Assembly: GCF_023895975.1 (NCBI RefSeq)
Contig: NZ_JALBWM010000015.1
Location: 1-64,000 of the forward strand
Direction: 5' to 3'
Origin: Microbulbifer okhotskensis
GTDB taxonomy: Bacteria > Pseudomonadota > Gammaproteobacteria > Pseudomonadales > Cellvibrionaceae
Length of the DNA: 64,000 nt
The notes under the pieces were generated by a model, which saw only the letters and a program-made list of their open reading frames with translations, was not told where the DNA came from and did not search any database. The translations under genes and the position numbers were made by a program. Of the stretch, positions 46,024 to 55,936 are shown one piece after another. Every line of letters begins with the position of its first letter. Within the stretch, counting starts at the first letter, position 1.

Positions 46024-46048
46024 AAGAGCAACTGTGCAGGTTGCTCTT
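46024..46048 (+). other. hairpin in the ndk leader (attenuator candidate)
   Basis: A 9-bp perfect stem AAGAGCAAC (46024-46032) and GTTGCTCTT (46040-46048) with a 7-nt loop, followed by TCTGTATG. It could end read-through from the isc operon, attenuate ndk or stabilise its mRNA. A smaller TACCC/GGGTA stem-loop precedes it at 45991-46005. Confidence 0.4.
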
Positions 46049-46092
46049 TCTGTATGTAAGTTCAGTTATAAAAAATTAATTTGGAGATAAGC

Positions 46093-46521
46093 ATGGCCCT
46101 GGAGCGTACTCTTTCTATCATCAAGCCGGACGCAGTAGCCAAAAATGTCATCGGTGAAATCGAGAGCCGTTTTGAGAAAGCTGGCCTGAGCATCGTTGCC
46201 ATGAAAATGCAACAGCTGTCCCGCGAAAAAGCTGAAGGTTTCTACGCAGAGCACAAAGAGCGTCCTTTTTTTAAAGCTCTGGTTGACTTCATGACTTCTG
46301 GTCCCGTTGTTGTACAGGTTCTGGAAGGTGAGAATGCGATCCTGGCAAATCGCGATTTGATGGGTGCTACCAACCCTAAAGAAGCTGCTGCCGGCACCAT
46401 TCGTGCTGACTTCGCTGACAGTATCGATGCCAATGCTGCACACGGTTCTGACTCAGCAGAGTCCGCTGCCCGCGAAATAAGCTATTTCTTCGCCGATGGC
46501 GAAATCTGCCCGCGCGTTTAA
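46093..46521 (+). CDS. ndk: nucleoside diphosphate kinase
   Basis: It balances NTP and dNTP pools by phosphate transfer through a phospho-His. The protein has 142 residues. The catalytic His117 is in NAAHGSDS, and the N-terminus [15 protein letters not shown] is typical. The ATG at 46093 follows GGAG at good spacing; an in-frame ATG is not available nearer the upstream boundary with a site as good. It lies between iscX and rlmN, as in pseudomonads. Confidence 0.97.
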   Translation: MALERTLSIIKPDAVAKNVIGEIESRFEKAGLSIVAMKMQQLSREKAEGFYAEHKERPFFKALVDFMTSGPVVVQVLEGENAILANRDLMGATNPKEAAAGTIRADFADSIDANAAHGSDSAESAAREISYFFADGEICPRV

Positions 46522-46582
46522 TCGCGACTTGAATCGCACTGGTCCTTTTGGACCGGTGCAACGCTTCCCCGAGGTGAATTGA

Positions 46583-47701
46583 ATGACCACTGAGAAAACC
46601 AACCTGCTCGGCCTTTCTGTAGAAAAGCTGGCCGCCTTTTTTGAATCATTAGGCGAGAAGCGCTTTCGCGCTATTCAGGTTTTAAAGTGGATTCACCAAA
46701 ACGGGGTCGATGATTTTGCTGAGATGACCAATGTCAGCAAGGCCCTGCGTCAAAAGCTGGTAGAGGTGGCTGAAGTCTGCGCACCGGAAGTGCTCAATCA
46801 GTGGGATTCCGCCGATGGCACGCGCAAATGGCTGATTGAAGTTTCCGGTGGTAATGCCATCGAAACGGTTTATATCCCCGATGGGGATCGTGGCACACTG
46901 TGTGTTTCCTCCCAGGTGGGCTGTTCCCTGGACTGCAGTTTTTGTGCGACCGGTAAACAGGGATTTAACCGCGATTTAACCGCAGCAGAAATAATTGGAC
47001 AGGTTTGGATCGCCTGTAAATCTTTCGGCCAGTTAGATCCGAAAGGCCCGCGCAAGGTGACTAACGTGGTGATGATGGGCATGGGTGAACCCCTGCTCAA
47101 TTTCGATAATGTGGTCGATGCCATGAATCTGATGATGGAAGACAACGCCTACGGTATTTCCAAACGCCGTGTAACGTTGTCTACTTCCGGCGTGGTGCCC
47201 GCACTGGACCGCCTTGCCGCTGTCACCGATGTAAGCCTGGCGATTTCCCTACACGCACCTAACGACGAATTACGCAACGAATTGGTGCCGATTAATAAAA
47301 AATATCCGATTGCGGTATTGCTCGATTCTGCCAAACGCTATATTGAGAATATGCCGGATACCCACCGTAAAATGACCATCGAATATACGCTGATGCGCGA
47401 GGTCAACGATCGCCCGGAGCACGCCGAACAATTGGCAGAATTGCTACGGGATATTCCAGTAAAGATTAACCTGATTCCGTTCAATCCCTTTGAATTGTCT
47501 GATTACCAGCGAGTGAGTAACAACGCGTTGCGACGCTTTCAACAGATTTTGCTCGACAAAGGTTATACCGTTACGGTGAGAACGACTCGTGGCGATGATA
47601 TTGATGCAGCCTGTGGCCAGCTGGCCGGCAATGTTAATGATCGTACCCGCCGCTCCGAACGCTACCGCAACGCTGAACGCCCTGTCCGTATTGTTGGCTG
47701 A
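46583..47701 (+). CDS. rlmN: dual-specificity 23S rRNA A2503/tRNA A37 C2-methyltransferase
   Basis: A radical-SAM enzyme of 372 residues. The CxxxCxxC cluster motif is Cys114, Cys118 and Cys121 ([11 protein letters not shown]). The C-terminal acceptor cysteine lies in [10 protein letters not shown] near residue 345. The GMGEPLLN segment binds SAM. It methylates C2 of A2503 in 23S rRNA and A37 in some tRNAs. In relatives pilF follows directly; here about 5.2 kb with two peroxidase-like genes intervenes. Confidence 0.97.
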   Translation: MTTEKTNLLGLSVEKLAAFFESLGEKRFRAIQVLKWIHQNGVDDFAEMTNVSKALRQKLVEVAEVCAPEVLNQWDSADGTRKWLIEVSGGNAIETVYIPDGDRGTLCVSSQVGCSLDCSFCATGKQGFNRDLTAAEIIGQVWIACKSFGQLDPKGPRKVTNVVMMGMGEPLLNFDNVVDAMNLMMEDNAYGISKRRVTLSTSGVVPALDRLAAVTDVSLAISLHAPNDELRNELVPINKKYPIAVLLDSAKRYIENMPDTHRKMTIEYTLMREVNDRPEHAEQLAELLRDIPVKINLIPFNPFELSDYQRVSNNALRRFQQILLDKGYTVTVRTTRGDDIDAACGQLAGNVNDRTRRSERYRNAERPVRIVG

Positions 47702-47969
47702 TTGCCATACCGATCCAGGGCCTTTATAGCTGATTGCCAGCAAAGGCCCGGGTTGCCCCCTGCAGCTTCTGTCGTCCTGAGCGGTGCTCAACTGCAGTAA
47801 CGGTAGAAGATAATATCTTCAGTTCTTCTGTCTCCTTCTCCACAGCCGTTGCTTTTGCGTCTGGACTGTTTCGCACTTTTCCAATTTTTTTTCATTGGCG
47901 TCAACTAAACCACCTGACAAAGCGTTAACAGTCCAGATTTTAAAATGAATGGAAGGGACTGTTAAATTG

Positions 47970-49941
47970 ATGAATGCTCAGAAATTGGATTTAAGTGAGT
48001 TGCCTAGGGGCTTATTGCGGCTCTTTTTCCTATCTGTATTTTTAGTATTGAGTGGTTGTGGCTCGGGGTTGTCCGGTAGTGATGATGATTCACCGACGGA
48101 TGCTGTTGGGAGCGATGATGGCTCTGGATCCGATGGCGGCACAGAAACTGACGGTGGAGATGATTCTGATACTGATGGAGACACAGACACAGACACAGAC
48201 ACAGACACAGACACAGACACAGAACAAGGTAGTGGGCCTGGAGAGTTGATTGGTAATGCCTACTCTGGAACTGCAGTCGGTCTTGTCTGGGAGAGAGATG
48301 GGGAAACCTACTTCATCTATCGGGATGGCACAAAGGTAGGGGAAACCAGTAATAACTTTTATGTCGACCAGGGCCTCTCAGTGAATACTGAGTATGTTTT
48401 CTCGGTGAATGCAGTTGATGTGGCAAGTGAGGCAGAGGCTTCTCAAGTCATAGTTACAACACTGGTTAAAGATACAAATAGTGGTTTGAATAATGGCACG
48501 GAAGACGAGGTTTTAAATGAGCGCATAGATAGTTTTTCAGAGTGTAACAATGCCCTCTCTGCTGTGGATATACTGGAGGACGATTTGGATAACTGCTTGG
48601 CAGCCATGCTTGAACTTAACCGCATGGTCTCTCATGTAGAGGATATACTGGCTTTCGCCGCGCGTGTCCGCAGTGAGCAAGACCCGGCTATGGTGGAGCT
48701 GGGTATGCGCCTATTCCATAGCAAATCTTTGAGTGCCAATGAGGATGCCTCTTGCTCCTCCTGCCATCACCCGGCAGTCGGCTGCGGTGGAGATGACCTT
48801 TCAATGCCTGTCGGGGTTGATGCAGTGGATATTGCCCTGCTTGGACCAGGCAGATCTGATGGTATTAATGAAATACCTATTGTGCCGAGAAACTCCCAGG
48901 CAATTTGTAATACCTCACTTTGGAGTCGCGGCTTGTTTTGGGATAACCGTGTTTCTATGAGTCCTAATGGAGGCCTGCGGACAGATTCAACCGATGTCAC
49001 CAGAAATACAAACGAAGCGGTAGACTCTGGTTCCCTGGCGCTGTTAATGGCGCAGGCGCATTTCCCAGTGACAGCCCCGCCGGAGATGGGGGATATCACC
49101 CAGTTCGGTTATGATGATACCGTTGATGATAATTTCACTGCCTATCGGGAAGATATTTTAGCAGCGAATCTGGATGTTGAAGCTTGGGGGCCCCTGTTCA
49201 CTTCTGTCTTCGGTGATTCTGAAATTAACTTCAGTCGTATTGCACAGTCCATGGCCGCTTATGAGGCAGTACAAATATTTATCGATAACCCGTTTTTTGA
49301 ATATGTCGGGGGAAACTCGGATGCACTCAGTGATGAAGAAAAGCGCGGTGCCATCACATTTATGTCAAAGGATGCTGGATGTACCTTCTGTCACATGGGG
49401 GCTTTCTTCACCAAGGAAACAGTCATGGCCGCCAATTATCCTCAGATTGGAGTGGGTACTGATGAGGATGGTAGTGGAGCGGATTTGGGGGGGAGAGGGA
49501 GCCCTGGGTTTTGGGGCCTTCCGCGCCCCAACCCTGCTGAATGTTGCAATCACCGGCCCTTGGGGGCATAACGGTCAGTTCGGTACTCTCCGAAGAAATG
49601 TTGAGCATTACAGTGATCACGGAGCTTCTATTGCCAGATATTTTGACAATAGTGAAATGTGTGATCTTGAGCAGTTTAAAGACCTGCAAGATTGTCCCAG
49701 TAAGCTGGCCCCCAATGGTTTGACCCACTCACTGGATATTCTCGATGGAAATGATGGTGGGGGCGTTAACCGCTTATCTGATGATGAAATTGATCACGTT
49801 GTGACATTTTTAGGCGCGCTTACCGATCCAAATGCTGCCGATGCAAACTCTAATGAGATTCAATTCTTAATCCCGCCTCGAGATGGTGGCCCTGATGGCC
49901 GGCAGTTGGATGCAAAAGATCAGAATGGGCTAAGCCTGTAA
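47970..49941 (+). pseudogene. frameshifted diheme cytochrome c peroxidase-like lipoprotein (copy 1)
   Basis: Signal peptide and lipobox LSGC (Cys30) are followed by a Ser/Asp/Gly linker with a (GACACA)7 repeat encoding (Asp-Thr)7, a fibronectin-III-like domain, then a MauG/CcpA-type domain with heme motifs CSSCH and CTFCH. The frame is lost at a run of seven G (49487-49493). With six G it would continue GGEGALGFGAFRAPTLLNVAI and on to the stop at 49941, giving about 656 residues like copy 2. As read, it ends at 49571, just after heme two. It may be a true null allele, a slippage-switched gene or a sequencing error. An in-frame ATG at 47949 is also possible. Confidence 0.8.
48180..48221 (+). 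repeat. hexanucleotide repeat (GACACA)7
   Basis: Seven perfect GACACA units within the linker of the first peroxidase-like lipoprotein encode (Asp-Thr)7. Gain or loss of units keeps the frame and changes only linker length. The paralog has a non-repetitive Asp/Thr/Gly linker at the same place. Confidence 0.9.
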
Positions 49942-50630
49942 CTTCCACCTGTTTTTATCTTTAGCGAAATAGCAGGTTAGAAATGGCATTGAGGGGCATG
50001 GAGGCGAGCGGTTTTTTTATCCTCCATGATCCCTCGAGTGATGCCGGAAGTGATTATGTTCTGGAAACAGCCTGCCCCGTAAATTAACCACCACTCTAAA
50101 ACTACGCACTGGTTGGCACTGTCACCGTGCTGTGTGCCTATTTTGAAATATGAGGTGATTCTCACCGTCTGAGATTACTGCAGCAACGACAGTGCTTTGC
50201 GACACTTTCTACAGAACAGTCCCCCCAAAAACGCTACCTTCATTGCATACATATACTGTGGAATCGGCAATTGCGTTATTCAGGTTTGTAGCTGGCAGCG
50301 GGAAATTGTGCATGTCAAAACAATCGCGGAATTTTCGCCAGTGTGCCGAAACAGGTTTGTGGTTTGCGGAAGCAATAAATTTTTAATAACACACGGATGG
50401 TTCCTGGATAGCTTTTGCGGGCCTGATACAGCTGTTGCTGAGTGCCGATTCATGGGCCTGCACCTACCTAGCTGTTAAATACCCATATTCGTGGCTGTAA
50501 GCGTGCTGTTGTAAGGCGCCATGGAATTCTCGGGAAGATTAGCTTTTGGTGCCGATTGGGGCACTAGCCTGTCTATTACTTGTCCAGAACTTTTCGAAAT
50601 GATTTTTATTGGTGGGGTCGGTCAGGTTTT
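49942..50630. other. intergenic stretch between the two peroxidase-like genes
   Basis: A long imperfect hairpin lies at 49991-50036: GAGGG plus CATGGAGG (49997-50004) pair with CCTCCATG (50021-50028) plus CCCTC, with T7 in the loop. It is a plausible end for copy 1. The remainder up to copy 2 has only short open frames without ribosome binding sites or family resemblance. Confidence 0.45.
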
Positions 50631-52595
50631 ATGAAAATTCAGAGACAAATTTTAGATGGGTCTTTCGTGGCACTGCTGCGACTGCTGATCCTGCCGCTTT
50701 TTTTGCTGACAGTGGGTTGCAGTTCGGGTTCTTCGGGTGGCGATGAGAGTTCATCATCGGATACTGCAGTGAATGAGGGCGGTGGCGATACGGATGCCGG
50801 TGGGGATACCGACAGTGATGATGACGGCTCTGATGCTGACACAGGTGGTGATACTGATACGGACACGGATGATGATACTGGAACTGACTCGGGGCAGGGT
50901 GGCGCTCCGTCAAAGCTAATTGGCAACGCTTTTTCCGGTACCAGTATCGGTCTCTCCTGGGAGCGTGATGGTTTAACCTATTCGATTTATCGCGGCAGCG
51001 AAAAAATCGCTGAAACCAGTGATCACTATTTCGTTGATCAGGGGCTGACGGTCAATACCGAATACAGCTACTCAGTAATCGCAGGCGATCTCGACAGCGA
51101 TATTGAGGCGGCCCGTGTCAGCGCAAAGACCCTGCTGAACAACACCAATGGTGGTCTGAGCAGCGGTGCAGATATTGACGTGGACAATGATCGAATATCC
51201 AACTTTACCGAGTGCAACAATGCGCGAAGTGCGCTGGACCTGCAGGAAGCGGACCTGGATTCCTGCCTGCAGGCCATGCTTGAGCTTAATAATATGGCCG
51301 GACACCTGGAGGATATACGGGCCTTCGCAGCCCGTGTGCGCAGTGAGCAAGACCCGGCCATGGTGGAGCTTGGTATGCGTTTGTTCCACAGTAAAAGCCT
51401 CAGTGCCAACAGCGATACCGCTTGTTCATCCTGCCACCAACCCGCTATGGGTTGTGGCGGTGATGATCTTTCCATGCCCATCGGAGTCAGTGCACTTGAC
51501 TCGGCGTTGGTGGGACCAGGTCGCTCGGATGGTTTGAATGAAGTGCCTCTGGTGGCAAGAAATTCTCCGCCTACCTGCAATGCCGCGCTCTGGACCCGAG
51601 GCCTTTTTTGGGATAACCGCGTGGCGATTACTGATCGTGGGCTGAGGACGGACTCTCGAGATGTCAGCGATAATACCGAGGCTGCCGTGGGTACTGGCAG
51701 CCTGGCGCTGATGATGGCTCAGGCGCATTTCCCGGTTACCGATACGGCAGAAATGGGCGATATCACCCAGTTTGGCTATGACAATACTTCCGATAGTGGA
51801 TTTACTGCTTACCGCGAAGAAATACTTGCGGCCAATCTCGGCAGTGCCAGCTGGGATTCCCTGTTTAGCAGTGCATTTGGTGATCCCGCGATTAATTTCA
51901 GCCGGATTGCCGAGGCCATAGCGGCCTATGAGGCGGTTCAGTTATTTATTGATAACCCATTCTTTGACTATGTGGATGGTAATCAGGGTGCCCTGGACAG
52001 CGAGGAGAAACGCGGAGCTATCACCTTTATGGCGAGTAACTCGGGCTGTACCAACTGCCATGCAGGTGCCTTCTTTACCACTCAGGGATTGAGGGCGGTA
52101 AGTTATCCACAGATAGGTGCGGGTAAGGACGAGAGCGGCAATGGGGCCGACCTGGGCGGCAATGGGGCGGGCAGTTTCCGCATACCAACCCTGCTCAATG
52201 TTGCCATCACCGGTCCCTGGGGACACGCTGGCCAGTTTGGCACCCTGAAGAGAAATATTGAGCATTACCGCAACCGCAGCGGGTCCATAACCCAGTATTT
52301 CGGCAGCAGTGAAATGTGCGATCTGGATCAATTTGCTGAACTGGAAGACTGCGCAACAAAAGTTGCTCCCAGTGGCCAAGCCTTGACTGAAACGCTATTG
52401 GCCGCGAATGGCGATGGTGCGAATAATCTGAGTGATGATGAAATCGATTCTCTGGTGGCGTTCCTGGGAACGCTCACCGACCCGGATGCGATCAATGTCG
52501 ACTCTAATGCTGTTCAGTCACTGCTCCCCACGCGCGATGGCGGTCCCGATGGCAATCAGCTGGAAGCTAAAGATCAAAGGGGCAATGAGTTGTAA
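50631..52595 (+). CDS. diheme cytochrome c peroxidase-like lipoprotein (copy 2)
   Basis: A 654-residue outer-membrane or periplasmic lipoprotein. The lipobox is TVGC (Cys30). An Asp/Gly/Thr/Ser-rich linker occupies about 31-95, a fibronectin-III-like domain about 96-168, and the MauG/CcpA-like domain the rest, with heme one CSSCH (265-269) and heme two CTNCH (473-477). PTLLNVAITGPWGHAGQFGTLKRNIEHY is the family's C-terminal signature. It could reduce peroxide or oxidise a protein or small-molecule substrate at the cell surface. The ATG at 50631 has CAGG upstream. It is a close tandem paralog of the preceding frameshifted gene. Confidence 0.85.
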   Translation: MKIQRQILDGSFVALLRLLILPLFLLTVGCSSGSSGGDESSSSDTAVNEGGGDTDAGGDTDSDDDGSDADTGGDTDTDTDDDTGTDSGQGGAPSKLIGNAFSGTSIGLSWERDGLTYSIYRGSEKIAETSDHYFVDQGLTVNTEYSYSVIAGDLDSDIEAARVSAKTLLNNTNGGLSSGADIDVDNDRISNFTECNNARSALDLQEADLDSCLQAMLELNNMAGHLEDIRAFAARVRSEQDPAMVELGMRLFHSKSLSANSDTACSSCHQPAMGCGGDDLSMPIGVSALDSALVGPGRSDGLNEVPLVARNSPPTCNAALWTRGLFWDNRVAITDRGLRTDSRDVSDNTEAAVGTGSLALMMAQAHFPVTDTAEMGDITQFGYDNTSDSGFTAYREEILAANLGSASWDSLFSSAFGDPAINFSRIAEAIAAYEAVQLFIDNPFFDYVDGNQGALDSEEKRGAITFMASNSGCTNCHAGAFFTTQGLRAVSYPQIGAGKDESGNGADLGGNGAGSFRIPTLLNVAITGPWGHAGQFGTLKRNIEHYRNRSGSITQYFGSSEMCDLDQFAELEDCATKVAPSGQALTETLLAANGDGANNLSDDEIDSLVAFLGTLTDPDAINVDSNAVQSLLPTRDGGPDGNQLEAKDQRGNEL

Positions 52596-52956
52596 TCATC
52601 GATAGTACTTTTTGCAGAATAATTCGCCGGTACTTGTGTACCGGTGAATGGTGGCTAATGGAGAAAAATGGTCAGTAAGTGGAATTGATTGGGTTTTAGG
52701 GCTGAAACTGATAGGGCTTTGCGGCAGTATAGGGTTTTGGGGGAGTGCCAGCTGAGGCGGAAATAGATTTATCACTGAAAATGTCGATACAAGCTTGATG
52801 TCACTACCAGCGGAGGGTAATGGAGGCTATCGGATTCTCACGTGTGTTGCGGGCGTGCTTTGTCCAGGGATTGGCGGCGGCACCATTTGGTGTGTGAATG
52901 ACACCCGCGCAATCTCGCTGGGCTAACAAGTGCAAAATAAAAATACAGGTGATGTA
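52596..52956. other. intergenic stretch before pilF with a hairpin
   Basis: An 11-bp stem TTCGCCGGTAC (52623-52633) and GTACCGGTGAA (52638-52648, one G-T pair) with a TTGT loop follows the peroxidase stop by 28 nt. It lacks a T run. The rest shows no gene and presumably holds the promoter of the pilF-rodZ genes. Confidence 0.45.
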
Positions 52957-53736
52957 GTGTCCGCGAAATTTAAAAAGCTGCCACTGGCGGCGCTGTTGCT
53001 CAGCATTTTTCTGGGGGGCTGTGTCACTACCGGGATGCCGGAGCGCCAGGAAGTCGATCTGGAAAAAGCGCTCGAGACACACGTACAGCTGGGGCTTCGC
53101 TATTTACAAGACCCGGACAATAGAGAACAGTCCCGTCGCCACCTGAATAAGGCCCTGGAGCTGGGTAAAAAGAACCCCATGGCGCATCACGGCTTAGCCC
53201 TGCTTTATCAGGTCGATGGTGAGTTGGATATTGCCGAATCTCACTTCGAGAAAGCGCTGCGTTATAGCGATGGCTTTTCTATGGCGCACACCAACTACGG
53301 AGTGTTCCTCTACAAGCAGGAGCGCTACAAGGAGGCCCTCAAGCAGTTTGAATACGCCTCCACCGATCTCACTTATAACCGACGCTCTTTCGCGCTGGTG
53401 AACTATGGTCGCACAGCGGCTCGCTTGGGACTGATAGAAAAGGCTAAGGAGGCTTATTCCCGCGCACTGGCTCTAAACCCCAACCTTGCCCTGGCGCTAA
53501 TTGAAATGGCCGAGCTAAAATTTACAGATGGCGATTACAGTCAGTCCAAACAGTACCTGGACAGGTACGGCAAGAGAAGCCGGCAGACCCCTCAGTCACT
53601 ATGGTTGGGGGTTCGTATCGAGAAGGTATTTGGCAACCGTGACAAGGAGCTCAGTTACGCGCTTGCGTTGAAGAATCTGTACCCGTACTCTGCGGAGACA
53701 CTGAAATATCAGGAGTTAAGTGGTAATGACGGATAG
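52957..53736 (+). CDS. pilF: type IV pilus biogenesis lipoprotein (pilotin) PilF/PilW
   Basis: A 259-residue TPR lipoprotein that carries the PilQ secretin to the outer membrane. The lipobox is LGGC about 20 residues from the start. About six TPR units follow (for example HGLALLYQVDGELDIAESHFEKAL). The GTG at 52957 has AGGTGA upstream and gives a normal signal peptide; a GTG at 52930 would add nine polar residues. Its end overlaps rodZ. Confidence 0.9.
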   Translation: MSAKFKKLPLAALLLSIFLGGCVTTGMPERQEVDLEKALETHVQLGLRYLQDPDNREQSRRHLNKALELGKKNPMAHHGLALLYQVDGELDIAESHFEKALRYSDGFSMAHTNYGVFLYKQERYKEALKQFEYASTDLTYNRRSFALVNYGRTAARLGLIEKAKEAYSRALALNPNLALALIEMAELKFTDGDYSQSKQYLDRYGKRSRQTPQSLWLGVRIEKVFGNRDKELSYALALKNLYPYSAETLKYQELSGNDG

Positions 53737-54667
53737 TAGTCCCGAGCACCGCAATAGCGGCGAGGCGGCATCCAATACACAAAAGGCCTCACCGGGCAGC
53801 ATGTTGCAAGCTGCGCGCGAAGCCGCAGGGCTTTCTCGCGAAGAGTTGTCACAGCGTCTTTGCATTATCGACAATACCGTCGAATGGCTTGAGACCGATA
53901 ATTATGCCCGGCAGCCAGATGTGGTCTATGCGCGGGGCTATATCCGCAATACTTGCCGTGAACTGAAGATTCCTTCCGAGCCGGTCCTGAAAGCCTACGA
54001 TCGGGACCGGCCACAGCCCTCAAAACGCGCGGAATCCAGACGTATGGGTAAGGCCGAAGCGTTTAATCCCGATCGGAAGCGCGGTCATGGTTTTCTGGCC
54101 CTGATACCTCTGTTGCTGGCCGGTGGTGTGTTTTGGTGGAAGTACGGCACGCCTGTCAATATTCCCGGAGTGCCTGTTATAGAGGAAGCTGTCGAAGGGG
54201 TTGTGCAAACTCCAACCGCACAGGCCTCAACTACGCTAGCTGTCGCTGGTGTGTCTGAAGGAGAAAGGGGTGACGAGACGGGCCCCCAGTCAGCAAACTC
54301 AGCGATTGCCCAGGTGCCCGAACCTGGATCGAAAACGATAGAAACCGCTTCTTCGGTGCAAGAAGTCCGCAATGCAGGCACCGAGAAACCTATCTCCAGT
54401 GAGGTGGCCGACCTGGACCAGGCCCTGCAGGGTGCCCTGCGGTTGCGTTTTGACGAGGATGCTTGGATCGAAGTGAAAGATGCCCAAGGAGTGGTGCTCT
54501 TGGCCGGTGTCCAAGCGGCCGGTAGCTCCAAGGCTCTGGAGGGGCGCGCACCGTTTGAATTGATGCTCGGTAATGCTGAGGCAACCCATGTGGTTTACCG
54601 CGAGGAAACCATCGATAGCCAGCCTATTGGTGACCGCCGCACCCGCCGCCTGATCGTCGGCGACTAA
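53726..54667 (+). CDS. rodZ: RodZ-like cytoskeletal/HTH membrane protein
   Basis: About 313 residues. An N-terminal Cro/xre-type helix-turn-helix (LQAAREAAGLSREELSQRLCI...YARQPDVVYARGYIRNTCRELKI) is followed by a basic stretch, one membrane span at about 118-136 (FLALIPLLLAGGVFWW), a Ser/Thr/Glu-rich periplasmic linker and a C-terminal DUF4115 domain (LRLRFDEDAWIEVKDAQG). It links MreB to the envelope in rod-shaped cells. The ATG at 53726 lies inside the pilF end; a GTG at 53720 is an alternative. Confidence 0.9.
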   Translation: MTDSSPEHRNSGEAASNTQKASPGSMLQAAREAAGLSREELSQRLCIIDNTVEWLETDNYARQPDVVYARGYIRNTCRELKIPSEPVLKAYDRDRPQPSKRAESRRMGKAEAFNPDRKRGHGFLALIPLLLAGGVFWWKYGTPVNIPGVPVIEEAVEGVVQTPTAQASTTLAVAGVSEGERGDETGPQSANSAIAQVPEPGSKTIETASSVQEVRNAGTEKPISSEVADLDQALQGALRLRFDEDAWIEVKDAQGVVLLAGVQAAGSSKALEGRAPFELMLGNAEATHVVYREETIDSQPIGDRRTRRLIVGD

Positions 54668-54682
54668 CGGATCTTCTCAGTA

Positions 54683-54711
54683 TGGGCGCGAACTCTGTAG
54701 GTTTGCGCCCA
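54683..54711 (+). other. hairpin between rodZ and ispG
   Basis: Arms TGGGCGCGAA (54683-54692) and TTTGCGCCCA (54702-54711), 10 bp with one G-T pair and a 9-nt loop. No T run follows; it is a weak terminator or processing site within the cluster. Confidence 0.35.
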
Positions 54712-54766
54712 ATCTCTCTATACTCTCTTCCTCGATTTTTCAGCAGCGATAGCGCCAGGTCAGCCT

Positions 54767-55879
54767 ATGCAATTTGAATCTCCCATTGTCCGCCGCAAGT
54801 CGCGCCAGATCATGGTAGGAGACGTGCCTGTCGGAGGTGATGCTCCGATCTCGGTGCAGAGTATGACCAACACTGAAACCTGTGATGTGGCCGCCACAGT
54901 AGGCCAGATTCAGTGTTTGGAAACGGCGGGTGCCGATATCGTACGTGTATCCGTGCCCAGCATGGAGGCCGCCGAAGCTTTCGGAGAAATAAAAAAACAG
55001 GTGAATGTTCCGCTGGTTGCAGATATTCACTTTGATTACCGGATCGCTCTGCGAGTCGCGGACCTGGGTGTGGACTGCTTGCGTATCAACCCCGGCAATA
55101 TCGGTCGGGAGAAGCGAATCCGCGCTGTAGTGGACAAAGCCCGCGATTTGAATATCCCGATTCGTATCGGTGTGAACGCCGGTTCCCTGGAAAAAGACCT
55201 ACAGAAAAAATACGGCGAGCCCACCCCGGATGCGCTTGTCGAGTCGGCCCTGCGCCATGTAGAAATTCTCGACAGTCTCGATTTCCAGGATTTCAAAGTG
55301 AGCGTCAAGGCTTCGGATATCTTTATGGCGACCGCTGCGTACCGCAAGCTGGCCCAGCAGATTGAACAACCGTTGCACTTGGGAATTACTGAAGCTGGTG
55401 GCTTGCGTGCAGGTACGGTGAAATCCGCTATTGGTCTGGGAGCCCTGCTACTCGACGGTATCGGTGATACTCTGCGGGTGTCACTGGCCGCAGACCCGGT
55501 GGAAGAAGTCAAAGTGGGCTGGGACCTGCTCAAGAGCCTGCGCTTGCGAAACAAGGGCATCAACTTTATTGCCTGTCCCAGCTGTTCGCGTCAGAATTTC
55601 GACGTGGTGAAAACCATGAGCGAACTGGAAACGCGTCTCGAGGATGTGACCACGCCGTTGGATGTGGCGGTGATCGGCTGTATTGTCAATGGCCCCGGCG
55701 AAGCAAAAGAGGCAGATATCGGCCTCACGGGTGGGACACCGAGCCACGCTATTTACGTAGATGGTCAGCCGAACCGTAAATTTAAGAATGAAAATCTGGT
55801 GGATGATTTGGAGCGCTTAATTCGAGAGAAGGCTGCTGCCAAGGCTGAGAAAGAAGCCGATATCATCGCCAAGGCGTAG
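54767..55879 (+). CDS. ispG: 4-hydroxy-3-methylbut-2-en-1-yl diphosphate synthase
   Basis: A [4Fe-4S] enzyme of the MEP isoprenoid pathway. The protein has 370 residues. The TIM-barrel part begins [20 protein letters not shown]. The cluster ligands are the two cysteines of [10 protein letters not shown] and the Cys of [11 protein letters not shown], with a nearby conserved Glu. It sits between rodZ and hisS as in most gammaproteobacteria. Confidence 0.98.
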   Translation: MQFESPIVRRKSRQIMVGDVPVGGDAPISVQSMTNTETCDVAATVGQIQCLETAGADIVRVSVPSMEAAEAFGEIKKQVNVPLVADIHFDYRIALRVADLGVDCLRINPGNIGREKRIRAVVDKARDLNIPIRIGVNAGSLEKDLQKKYGEPTPDALVESALRHVEILDSLDFQDFKVSVKASDIFMATAAYRKLAQQIEQPLHLGITEAGGLRAGTVKSAIGLGALLLDGIGDTLRVSLAADPVEEVKVGWDLLKSLRLRNKGINFIACPSCSRQNFDVVKTMSELETRLEDVTTPLDVAVIGCIVNGPGEAKEADIGLTGGTPSHAIYVDGQPNRKFKNENLVDDLERLIREKAAAKAEKEADIIAKA

Positions 55880-55936
55880 CGGGTGCATGTCTCCTACGCC
55901 TCCCCGAATCGTTGAATTAGAAATTAAGGAACAGCG

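Noticed and set aside
49174..49941. Independent gene of 255 codons overlapping the first peroxidase gene
   Set aside because: Its first part is an off-frame shadow and its second part is the C-terminus of the peroxidase, joined through the G7 frameshift; it is not a separate gene.
50197..50478. 93-codon open frame between the peroxidase genes
   Set aside because: No ribosome binding site, unusual composition, overlaps another equally weak frame, no family resemblance.
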